DNA of 64,000 nt from Flavobacterium plurextorum (GTDB lineage: Bacteria; Bacteroidota; Bacteroidia; Flavobacteriales; Flavobacteriaceae): assembly GCF_002217395.1 (NCBI RefSeq), contig NZ_MUHD01000034.1, positions 96,687-160,686 of the forward strand, read 5' to 3'. A model generated the notes under the pieces. That model worked only from the letters and a program-made list of their open reading frames with translations. It ran no database searches and was not told where the DNA came from. Of this stretch, positions 44,348-52,251 are shown piece by piece (within the stretch, counting starts at the first letter, position 1; every line of letters starts with the position of its first letter). The translations under genes were made by a program, and so were the position numbers.

Positions 44348-45727
44348 TTAATTCTGAAAATGCTTATTGAAGAATACTTTTCGAGGATATTTTTCTGCGA
44401 AAGCAAAAATCAATTGTTCTATATATTGATTGCTTTTATAAGTCGTAACATAGTTTTTTACTTCTTCAGGATCATGAATCGAAATATCTGATGGAATATA
44501 ACCCATACCATAAAAATGACCGTTTTCAATCCAAATACAACTGCGTTCCTCTTTTGATCTTCCCTTGTCTATAATAGCAAAAGAAGGTCTGTTGTTCAAT
44601 AAAAAAGCAATAGCATTATCAACTTGTTCGTTATGAAGCAAAACATCAGGCAGATTTCTAACATCATTATTTTGCGGAAGTTCTCCTTCTTCGGGTCTGG
44701 AATATTTGCAGAATCGTTGATCAATTTCAAATTGTGCAGACAGATCTCGGAGTAAATTTATAGCGTTATACAAACTATTAAATTCATGAATGCAAGTCTG
44801 AAATTTGCTCAGTTTTCCAACAGCTAAATATTTATAACCGTTTCGTGCTTCATATTGATAAATGCCAAATTTTGCTTCAAAACGTTTTAATGCTCTATTG
44901 TAGGTTGGCCAAAGTTGTTTTATTTCCGTGCATTCTAATAAAAGCGCCATCAATTCGGTAGCGCAGATTTCAAAGGAAATTCCGTGAATATCTCTCAAGA
45001 AATGCTGTCTTTGAGAATTGATATTATTGCCGCTAAAATGCGATGCCACACGTTTTTTTACATTGATAGCTTTTCCAACATAAATCACTTTTTTCGCCTG
45101 ATTATAAAAATAATATACACCTGGTTTTTCGGGTAGATTATTAAAATCATCTGGAGGAAGGTTAGGAGGTAAGCGCTGATCTTGAGCTGTTTTTTTAATC
45201 ATATTCTCGATTTCTCCCGCGTCATCCCATTCTAACAGAAGAGAAAATAATACAGCAGTCGCATCTGCGTCTCCACCAGCGCGGTGTCTGTTTTCTAGAG
45301 ATATATTTAAAGAATTGCAAAGATTTCCTAAACTGTAAGAACCTAAACCCGGCTTGATTTTTCTTGCTGCACGAACTGTACAAAGTTTTTGTGCCGACCA
45401 TTTAAAACCTGCTTGCTCCAGCTGATGATGAATAAATGAATAATCGAAGTTTACATTATGAGCAACAAAAATACGATCAGTAAGCATTTCCAATACTTTC
45501 TCTGAAATGTCATCAAAAATAGGTGCGTTCGCCACCATTTCGTTATTAATACCCGTTAATCCAAAAATAGAAAGAGGGATATCCTGTTCTGGATTTACAA
45601 GCGTTTCATAACGATCCAACACTTTTGTACCATCATGAATAATAATGGCAATTTCTGTAATGCGGCTGCCACTGGCATTTCCGCCTGTGGTTTCAATATC
45701 GACTATGGCATATTCCGTATTTTTCAT
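44348..45727 (-). CDS. DnaQ-like exonuclease fused to a GIY-YIG (UvrC-like) nuclease domain
   Basis: This 459-aa two-nuclease protein starts with a DEDDh exonuclease (D10 and E12 in IVDIETTGG, HNVNFDYSFI, and HRAGGDADAT). A GIY-YIG domain begins near residue 205 (KPGVYYFYNQAKKVIYVGKAINVKKRVASHF region) and resembles the 3'-incision domain of UvrC or Cho. The last 150 residues have no named domain. Fusions of this layout are known in actinobacteria and Bacteroidota. The context suggests lesion processing with the polymerases encoded upstream. Confidence 0.85.
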   Translation of the reverse strand: MKNTEYAIVDIETTGGNASGSRITEIAIIIHDGTKVLDRYETLVNPEQDIPLSIFGLTGINNEMVANAPIFDDISEKVLEMLTDRIFVAHNVNFDYSFIHHQLEQAGFKWSAQKLCTVRAARKIKPGLGSYSLGNLCNSLNISLENRHRAGGDADATAVLFSLLLEWDDAGEIENMIKKTAQDQRLPPNLPPDDFNNLPEKPGVYYFYNQAKKVIYVGKAINVKKRVASHFSGNNINSQRQHFLRDIHGISFEICATELMALLLECTEIKQLWPTYNRALKRFEAKFGIYQYEARNGYKYLAVGKLSKFQTCIHEFNSLYNAINLLRDLSAQFEIDQRFCKYSRPEEGELPQNNDVRNLPDVLLHNEQVDNAIAFLLNNRPSFAIIDKGRSKEERSCIWIENGHFYGMGYIPSDISIHDPEEVKNYVTTYKSNQYIEQLIFAFAEKYPRKVFFNKHFQN

Positions 45728-45767
45728 CTGTATATAACGTAAATTCTTCGTTAGTTATTTAATTTTT

Positions 45768-45864
45768 AACACATAGAAACATAGATTTTATTTGAGGTAA
45801 AAGGCGTTTCACTTGTTTTCTTTTATTTCTTTTTCTAAATTTTGAACCTATGCTTCTATGTGTT
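45768..45864. repeat. Inverted-repeat element, copy A
   Basis: AACACATAGAAACATAG at the left end faces CTATGCTTCTATGTGTT at the right. The middle contains AAAGGCGTTTCACTTG. A related element lies at 59525-59656 (copy B). It fills the 148-bp gap between the polymerase and exonuclease genes. Confidence 0.75.
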
Positions 45865-45875
45865 TAAATAAATTT

Positions 45876-48800
45876 TTAAAATTTCATTCGATGTCTTGGC
45901 AGATTAATTTCGTGTCCTTGCGGATAAGGTTTACGATGTGTTAGGCTTATATCTTCTTTAATTTGGTTTTGTGTTTTATACTGGTCTTTAGAATCCATAT
46001 AACGCGGATCTGGAATAAAAGGCATTTTTGCCATTTTAGTAATGGTGATCGTTGGGAAATGATAATCAACCTCAACATTTCCTAATAATAAATAGCAGCC
46101 GCCACCCTGAAACGGATATTTTTCTAAGCTGTCAGGAAAATGTGCCGTATCAAAATAAGTACCTTCATGATCAATCCAAGTTCCAAAATACATAGTTCCT
46201 TTTTTTGTAGGAACGTGTTTTCTAGAAATCAAGTAAGCCAGCATTCGAACTTGTCTTTTATGATATTTGACTAAATCTTTAGCCATAATATCGCCGCGAT
46301 GTTTGGTTTGCAAAATGTCAAAAACCGTACACGAAACAGGAAAACTCAACAATTCGATTTCGTCAAAAGCATCTTCAAAAACAGAACGTTCCAATGTCGG
46401 AAGTTTATATTCCTTAACAGGTTCTTGTAAAAGTTTTAAATTCCTGTTTTCAGGTTTAAAATTGTTCAGCAGCAAACTTGCAATAACCAAAAGCTGGTTT
46501 TTAGTTTTTCCTGTAAAACGAAAAGCACCAATGAAAATCAAAATTTTGATATTTTCAATCCCTATTGGAATACGATTGATGAAATCTTCTAAAGAAATAT
46601 AATCACCATTTTTATTTCGGTCTTCCTCAATTAAATGTGCTGTTTTCGATTCCAAACTCTGAATGTGCATAAAACCGAGGTAAATATCTGTACCATATAA
46701 AGTAGTTTGATATTCGCTTTTATTCACGCACGGATTATGAATTGTTCCGCCAGACATTCGTGCCTCATGTACATAAACTTCAGTTCTATAAAATCCGCCC
46801 TGATTATTGATTACCGCAGTCATAAACTCAATAGGATAATATACTTTCAGATATAAACTCTGATAACTCTCAACAGCATAAGAAGCCGAGTGCGCTTTGC
46901 AAAAAGAATATCCAGCAAATGATTCAATCTGACGATAAATTTCCTGACTTAAACCAACTGGATGTCCTTTTTGAGCACAGCAGGCAAAGAAATTGTCTTT
47001 TACTTTTTGTAAAGCTTCTAGAGATCTTCCTTTTCCAGACATGGCACGACGAAGAATATCACCGTCAGCAGCGGGAAGTCCGCCGTAATGTAAAGCGATT
47101 TTGATAACATCTTCCTGATAGACCATAATACCGTAGGTTTCACCAAGCTGTTCTTTGAAAACCTCATGAAAATATTCAAATTGCTGTGGATTATTATGAC
47201 GAAAAATGTATTCTTTCATCATTCCCGATTGTGCAACGCCGGGACGAATGATAGACGATGCAGCAACCAGAATTTTATAATTATCACAATTTAAACGACG
47301 TAATAAGCCACGCATAGCAGGACTTTCGATATAAAAACAGCCAATCGTTTTTCCCTGTGCCAGATAAACATTGCACAAAGCTTCATCTTTAGAAATCGAA
47401 GTATTACGAATGTCAACTTTTATTCCTCGGTTTTTAGCAATCAGTTTTACACTGTCATCAATATGCCCAATGCCTCGCTGACTCAGAATATCGAATTTTT
47501 CAAAACCAATTTCTTCTGCAATATGCATATCAAAAAGCACAATTGGAAATCCTTTTGGAGGCATTTCTAAGGGCGTGTAATTCGTAATTGGTTCTTCAGA
47601 AATCAGAATTCCGCAGGCATGCATACTGCGCTGGTTTGGATATTTTTCGAGCAGCATTCCGTATTGCTGAACCAGTTTTACAATTTTATTGGTTTCATGC
47701 AAAGCCATTGGATTCTTGGCCAGCATATCAAGTTCTTCTTTCGGAAGTCCAAAAACTTTTCCAACTTCCCTAAATATAGATCGGTATTTAAATTCGACAT
47801 TCGTACCGCAGAAAGCAACATGATTTCGACCGTATTTTCCGAAGATATATTCTAGAATTATATTGCGTTCCTGCCAGCTCCAGTCAATATCAAAATCAGG
47901 CGGCGTTTTACGGTTGAGGTTTAAGAACCGTTCAAAATACAAATCCAGCTCGATAGGACAGATATCGGTTATTCCAAGACAATACGCAATGATGCTGTTG
48001 GCACCGCTTCCACGTCCAATGTGCATGAAACCTTGACTATTACTGTATTGAATAATATCCCAAGTAATTAAAAAATAACCGCTGAATTGCAATTCGTCAA
48101 TAACTTTTAATTCTTTTGCTACACGAGCTTTTGCTTCTAAATTATCTTTATCGTAACGATTTTTAAATCCTTCCCAAGCTAAATCAGTAAGTTTTTCTAA
48201 ATCTTCCTGACGGCTTTTTGTATAGAATCTTTTGTTTTTTGGAGTTTCAAAATCATATTCGAAATTACAGGAATCAATGATTTTTTGCGTATTGCTTATA
48301 ATTTCAGGATATTTTTCATAGAAAGGCAAAAGAGATTCTACCGGTTGCATGATATCCGAAACTTTGCAGTAATCCGCTTCTGTAAGTTTTGATAAAATAA
48401 TATTAGTGTCAATTGCCCGAAGAATTTTATGCAGATTGTATTCTGTTTTGGTTCTAAAAGTTACTGACTGTAAAACTACCATCTGAGCAATTTTATTTTT
48501 GTGTTCTGATGTAAAAAGCCTCGAAACTTCTTCAGGACGAATACCGATAAATTCATTTTCGCGAAGAACTTTCGGAGCATTTTCTAAAGTATAAATCACA
48601 AAAACCGATTTGAATTCGGGCGCAGTCAAAGGCAGGTTTTCTCCACTGAAATTATGTTCGGTTAAAAATCGATTCATTTCAGCTAAACCTTCTGTATTTT
48701 GAGCCAAACCGATAAATCGGAATTGATGATTGCAGCGAAATTCTATTCCAACTAAAGGTTTAATTTCTTTTTCCTGACAAGCTCTTATGAAATCATAAAT

Positions 48801-48929
48801 GCCTGTTACGGTATTAATATCTGTTAATGCCATTGCTTTTACACCAAATGAAACGGCTTGGCTGATCAATTCCTTAAGCGGAATTGTGCCGTAACGTAAT
48901 GAATGATATGAATGACAATTAAGATACAT
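45876..48929 (-). CDS. Error-prone DNA polymerase III alpha subunit (DnaE2/ImuC-like)
   Basis: This 1017-aa C-family polymerase has an N-terminal PHP domain (about 1-210, HSYHSLRYG), the GRGSGAN motif (305-311), the catalytic PDFDID (344-349), and a late OB/HhH region. At about 1000 aa it is shorter than replicative DnaE (about 1160-1500) and fits DnaE2-type lesion-bypass enzymes. The PHP motif reads TDI where TDH is common, so a metal ligand may be lost. Its start overlaps the dinB stop (TAATG), giving translational coupling. Confidence 0.88.
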   Translation of the reverse strand: MYLNCHSYHSLRYGTIPLKELISQAVSFGVKAMALTDINTVTGIYDFIRACQEKEIKPLVGIEFRCNHQFRFIGLAQNTEGLAEMNRFLTEHNFSGENLPLTAPEFKSVFVIYTLENAPKVLRENEFIGIRPEEVSRLFTSEHKNKIAQMVVLQSVTFRTKTEYNLHKILRAIDTNIILSKLTEADYCKVSDIMQPVESLLPFYEKYPEIISNTQKIIDSCNFEYDFETPKNKRFYTKSRQEDLEKLTDLAWEGFKNRYDKDNLEAKARVAKELKVIDELQFSGYFLITWDIIQYSNSQGFMHIGRGSGANSIIAYCLGITDICPIELDLYFERFLNLNRKTPPDFDIDWSWQERNIILEYIFGKYGRNHVAFCGTNVEFKYRSIFREVGKVFGLPKEELDMLAKNPMALHETNKIVKLVQQYGMLLEKYPNQRSMHACGILISEEPITNYTPLEMPPKGFPIVLFDMHIAEEIGFEKFDILSQRGIGHIDDSVKLIAKNRGIKVDIRNTSISKDEALCNVYLAQGKTIGCFYIESPAMRGLLRRLNCDNYKILVAASSIIRPGVAQSGMMKEYIFRHNNPQQFEYFHEVFKEQLGETYGIMVYQEDVIKIALHYGGLPAADGDILRRAMSGKGRSLEALQKVKDNFFACCAQKGHPVGLSQEIYRQIESFAGYSFCKAHSASYAVESYQSLYLKVYYPIEFMTAVINNQGGFYRTEVYVHEARMSGGTIHNPCVNKSEYQTTLYGTDIYLGFMHIQSLESKTAHLIEEDRNKNGDYISLEDFINRIPIGIENIKILIFIGAFRFTGKTKNQLLVIASLLLNNFKPENRNLKLLQEPVKEYKLPTLERSVFEDAFDEIELLSFPVSCTVFDILQTKHRGDIMAKDLVKYHKRQVRMLAYLISRKHVPTKKGTMYFGTWIDHEGTYFDTAHFPDSLEKYPFQGGGCYLLLGNVEVDYHFPTITITKMAKMPFIPDPRYMDSKDQYKTQNQIKEDISLTHRKPYPQGHEINLPRHRMKF

Positions 48930-50110
48930 TATTTGTTGCGTTTTAAAATTTCGTCTTTAGTGTTTGGTTTGAAAGAAGCTCCTGCACAGCGCATTACAGC
49001 ATCAAATCCATAACGTTTTTTCATTTTATCCATCGCTTCATAAAGTGAAAGCATTTCCTGAGTGTCTTCAAAAAGATCAATTTGATAAGTACCGCGCACC
49101 AATCCGCTGAAGCGAACTCCAATCAAGCGCAATCGCATACGACGCTGATAAACTTTCTCGAAAAGTTCGGTTACATTTTTAGTCAGAATATGATCGGCTG
49201 AGGTATAAGCTACTCGGCATTGTTTGGTTTCGGTATCAAAATTGGCGTAACGTATTTTAACCGTAACCGTTGAGGTCAGCCATTGTTCTGCACGAAGCTG
49301 AAAAGCTAGTTTTTCGACCATTCCCAATAATATTCTTCTCAGTTTTGCAATATCTATAGTGTCCTGAGTAAAAGTAGTTTCGGTAGAAATTGATTTTCTT
49401 TCCGTATAAGGTTCAACAGGAGTGTTGTCAATTCCGTGTGCTTTTTTCCAAAGTTCAAGACCATTTTTGCCAATCATTTGCTGTAAAACCTCAGCAGGCA
49501 TTTCGGCCAAAGTCTGAATTTTACGAACGCCAATTCTTGACAAAAGCTGAAATGTAACTGCGCCAACCATTGGGATTTTCTGAATCGATAACGGATTTAA
49601 AAAGTCTTGTACACCTTGTTCTGGAATTTCAAGATTCCCTACAGGTTTACCTTCTCCTGTAGCAATTTTAGAAACGGTTTTATTGATGGATAATGAAAAA
49701 CTAATGGGAAGCCCTGTTTCTTTAATGACCTTTTGAGCCAATTCATCTGTCCATTTATAACTGCCGTGAAATTTATCCATTCCAGTAATATCCAAATAAA
49801 ATTCATCGATACTTGCTTTTTCCATTACCGGCGCTTTTTCCTGAATAATCTGGGTAACATCATGCGATAACTGCGAATATAATTCCATATCGCCTTTCAT
49901 AACTTTAGCCTGTGGACAAAGTTTCAGCGCCATATGAATAGGCATGGCAGAACGCACTCCAAAACGGCGCGCTTCATAAGAACAAGATGCTACAACACCG
50001 CGATCTCCGCCACCTATAATAAGCGGAATATCATTGAGTTCAGAGTTGGTGCGTCTTTCGCAGGATACAAAAAAGGTATCCAGATCCATATGTACAATTG
50101 CCCTTGCCAT
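48929..50110 (-). CDS. dinB: DNA polymerase IV (Y family)
   Basis: This 393-aa translesion polymerase keeps its catalytic carboxylates: D9 in HMDLD, and D102 with E103 in ASIDEF. Because these are intact it is a working polymerase and not the inactive ImuB type. The frame is open upstream to 50182, but the ATG at 50110 gives the family start MARAIVHMDLD and lies 25 bp after the -7 box. Its stop codon overlaps the start of the DnaE-type gene by one base. Confidence 0.92.
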   Translation of the reverse strand: MARAIVHMDLDTFFVSCERRTNSELNDIPLIIGGGDRGVVASCSYEARRFGVRSAMPIHMALKLCPQAKVMKGDMELYSQLSHDVTQIIQEKAPVMEKASIDEFYLDITGMDKFHGSYKWTDELAQKVIKETGLPISFSLSINKTVSKIATGEGKPVGNLEIPEQGVQDFLNPLSIQKIPMVGAVTFQLLSRIGVRKIQTLAEMPAEVLQQMIGKNGLELWKKAHGIDNTPVEPYTERKSISTETTFTQDTIDIAKLRRILLGMVEKLAFQLRAEQWLTSTVTVKIRYANFDTETKQCRVAYTSADHILTKNVTELFEKVYQRRMRLRLIGVRFSGLVRGTYQIDLFEDTQEMLSLYEAMDKMKKRYGFDAVMRCAGASFKPNTKDEILKRNK

Positions 50111-50130
50111 TTTCCTTTTTGTTTTTGTAT

Positions 50131-50180
50131 GGAACAAAATTAGCACAGATAAGAACATTTTTTCATATATTTGCTGTTCC
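50131..50180. promoter_or_regulatory. Divergent promoter with TGTTCY boxes (LexA-like operator candidates)
   Basis: Two -7 boxes face away from each other: TAATTTTG on the minus strand (50142-50135, for dinB) and TATATTTG on the plus strand (50166-50173, for the repressor). TGTTCC lies right behind each (50131-50136 minus; 50175-50180 plus), and a third TGTTCT lies between (50152-50157 minus). Neither promoter has a clear -33 element. Binding by the repressor is inference. Confidence 0.6.
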
Positions 50181-50199
50181 AAATTATAACAAATTAATT

Positions 50200-50973
50200 A
50201 TGTCTTTATTTTCAGATAACATCAGAGCATTGAGGGTTAAGCATAAAATATCGCAGGAGAAATTAGCTGGAAACCTTAGTATTACAAGAGGAAGATACGT
50301 GAAATACGAAGATGGAACTTCGGAAGCACCGTATGATATTTTAAAGAAAATTGCCTTGTTTTTTCATACAAGTATCGATTTGTTATTGTCGGTCGATATT
50401 CGGAAAATAAACATCGAAAATTTGATAAAACTTGAGGGTAACCGACTTATTTTACCAATTCAGGTTGATAATTTTGGCGAAAATTATATCGAAATTGTAT
50501 CTCAAAAAGCAAAAGCAGGATATCTCAACGGATATGCTGATCCAGAATATATTGAAAGTTTACAACAGGTTTCGCTTCCGTTTTTAGGTCCTGGTAAACA
50601 TAGAGGTTTTCCTGTAGAAGGCGATTCAATGCCTCCGCACGAAGCTGGTTCGATAATTATTGGGCGTTATGTTGAAAGGTTAGGAGAGGTGATGGATGGA
50701 AAAACCTATATTTTGATTACCAAAAATGAAGGAATGGTTTATAAACGTCTTAATAAGAACAAAAAAAATACCTTGGTTTTAGAATCGGATAATAGTTTTT
50801 ACCCGAATTATGAAGTGAAAGCTTCTGATATTTTGGAGATTTGGGAGTACGAATGCAACATCGGACGATCAGATAAAAAACAAACATTGTCTGAAACCGA
50901 AAGCATGAAAGAACTGCTTCTAGAAGTGAAAAGAGAAGTGATGGAAATTAAAAATAATACTTCGAATACTTAA
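50200..50973 (+). CDS. LexA-like self-cleaving repressor (XRE HTH plus S24 peptidase)
   Basis: This 257-aa regulator has an N-terminal XRE-type HTH (about 5-65: NIRALRVKHKISQEKLAGNLSITRG) and a C-terminal S24 peptidase domain. The catalytic serine is S143 (VEGDSMPPHEAG), the lysine is K182 (GMVYKRL), and an Ala-Gly bond at 106-107 (KAKAGYLNG) matches the LexA cleavage site. It should repress the divergent dinB cluster and be inactivated by RecA. The frame is open back to 50098, but the ATG at 50200 follows the -7 box. Confidence 0.88.
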   Translation: MSLFSDNIRALRVKHKISQEKLAGNLSITRGRYVKYEDGTSEAPYDILKKIALFFHTSIDLLLSVDIRKINIENLIKLEGNRLILPIQVDNFGENYIEIVSQKAKAGYLNGYADPEYIESLQQVSLPFLGPGKHRGFPVEGDSMPPHEAGSIIIGRYVERLGEVMDGKTYILITKNEGMVYKRLNKNKKNTLVLESDNSFYPNYEVKASDILEIWEYECNIGRSDKKQTLSETESMKELLLEVKREVMEIKNNTSNT

Positions 50974-51015
50974 AAAGAAAAATAAGGAAAAGAGTTTTTT
51001 ATTTTTAAATCCGAA

Positions 51016-51081
51016 TGTCACTCTGAGCGAAGTCGAAGACCTTTTGTGCTATAAAGCCTTTCGATTTCGCTCAGGGTGACA
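51016..51081. repeat. Dispersed palindromic repeat
   Basis: A 22-bp imperfect stem starts TGTCACTCTGAGCGAAG and ends TTCGCTCAGGGTGACA. I recall this sequence as a very frequent intergenic repeat in flavobacteria. It lies between the repressor and the PAP2 gene, which converge, and may also end transcription. Confidence 0.75.
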
Positions 51082-51099
51082 ATAGATAAATAAAAAAAT

Positions 51100-51861
51100 C
51101 TAAAAAACCTTTGCAAAACTCAAGCCATATTGCTGCCCGTTATAAAAAGGCATTATCATAGAAGTTGATTTATTTTCAGAAGATGATTTGAATAATTTTT
51201 TAGTGATATACGGATTCATCCAATAGGCGATTTTTGTACTCAAAATCCCGATTCCGGCTCCAGCGGCAACATCGGTTAACCAATGGCGATTGTTGTAAAT
51301 TCTAAATAATCCCGTTCCAGTTGCAACAGCATAACCTGCAATTCCGTACCAAATAGATTTGTCTTTGTATTCCTGCCATAAAAATTCGGCTCCTGCAAAA
51401 GCAGTTGCTGTGTGACCGGAAGGAAAGGAGTTGTTCGAACTTCCGTCTGGCCTTTCTTCATGTGTAATCGATTTTAAACCTAAAACCGTTGTCGCCATAA
51501 TGGCATATGAAGTCACAAATATAACAGAACGATCCCGCATATTATTTTTACCTTTCACGCCAAAAGCGTTCAAAGCATAAACCGATGCCGCAGGTGCATA
51601 TTGCGAGAAATCATCAATGGTGATTTTGTTATCAATATCTTCAGTAACTTCTTTTTTAATTTGCGAATTAAAACTCAGCAACTGATCGCTTTCAAGTCCA
51701 ATAACACCGTACCCAATTAATACACCAGGAATAATCAATTGTTTGTAATTGAATTTTAGCTGATGTGAAGTACTGTCAATTTTTGTAATGGAGTCGTTTT
51801 GTTGAGCATTTGCGCTCAAAAAAACGAATAGAAATACCAGAGAAATAGCTTTACAAGACAT
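51100..51861 (-). CDS. PAP2 family phosphatase
   Basis: This 253-aa protein has an N-terminal signal peptide (about 1-19, ending ANA). The type 2 phosphatidic acid phosphatase motifs are EERPDGSSNNSFPSGHTATAF (motifs 1 and 2, about 134-154) and IYNNRHWLTDVAAGA (motif 3, with H and D). It likely removes phosphate from lipids such as undecaprenyl pyrophosphate or phosphatidate on the periplasmic side. It is monocistronic. Confidence 0.85.
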   Translation of the reverse strand: MSCKAISLVFLFVFLSANAQQNDSITKIDSTSHQLKFNYKQLIIPGVLIGYGVIGLESDQLLSFNSQIKKEVTEDIDNKITIDDFSQYAPAASVYALNAFGVKGKNNMRDRSVIFVTSYAIMATTVLGLKSITHEERPDGSSNNSFPSGHTATAFAGAEFLWQEYKDKSIWYGIAGYAVATGTGLFRIYNNRHWLTDVAAGAGIGILSTKIAYWMNPYITKKLFKSSSENKSTSMIMPFYNGQQYGLSFAKVF

Positions 51862-52251
51862 CGTTTGTTTTTGTTATGATTTACAATAATAACGAATGTC
51901 CAATCAAAGTATTTTTACCTTAATTGAACCTTAAGTTAATATTAACCTGTTGGTTTTAAATAAGGGAATTGTATTAAGATTGGCTAAATATTTTGGAATT
52001 TAGCAGGAGTGATTTATATTATTGCAATGGATTTCAATCCGTTGAAATTTGATTGCAACACGTTTTTAAAGTCCCAGAGGGACGATTCATATTGTAAGGC
52101 TGGATTCAATCCAGTCTAAATATGTCATCGAGCCTACAGCTCTTTTGCATTGCGGAATTTCTTTGCCAACCGGATTAAAATCCGGTCCTACAATATAAAC
52201 CAAGCTTACGGCTCTTTTAATATTTTTGTTTAAATAAGCAACAATTATTCT
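51862..52251. repeat. Gene-free gap with a cluster of short palindromes
   Basis: No gene is seen. Between 52025 and 52220 there are several dispersed-repeat hairpins: CAATGGATT/AATCCGTTG (52025-52044), GTCCC-AGA-GGGAC (52071-52083), TGGATTCAATCCA (52101-52113), GAGC-CTACA-GCTC (52130-52142) and CCGGATT/AATCCGG (52170-52185). Such sequences are often repeated in flavobacterial genomes. The rest of the gap is AT-rich and unremarkable. Confidence 0.6.

Noticed and set aside
50111..50182. Extended start of dinB
   Set aside because: It would run through the -7 box and TGTTCC operators. The family start MARAIVHMDLD lies at 50110.
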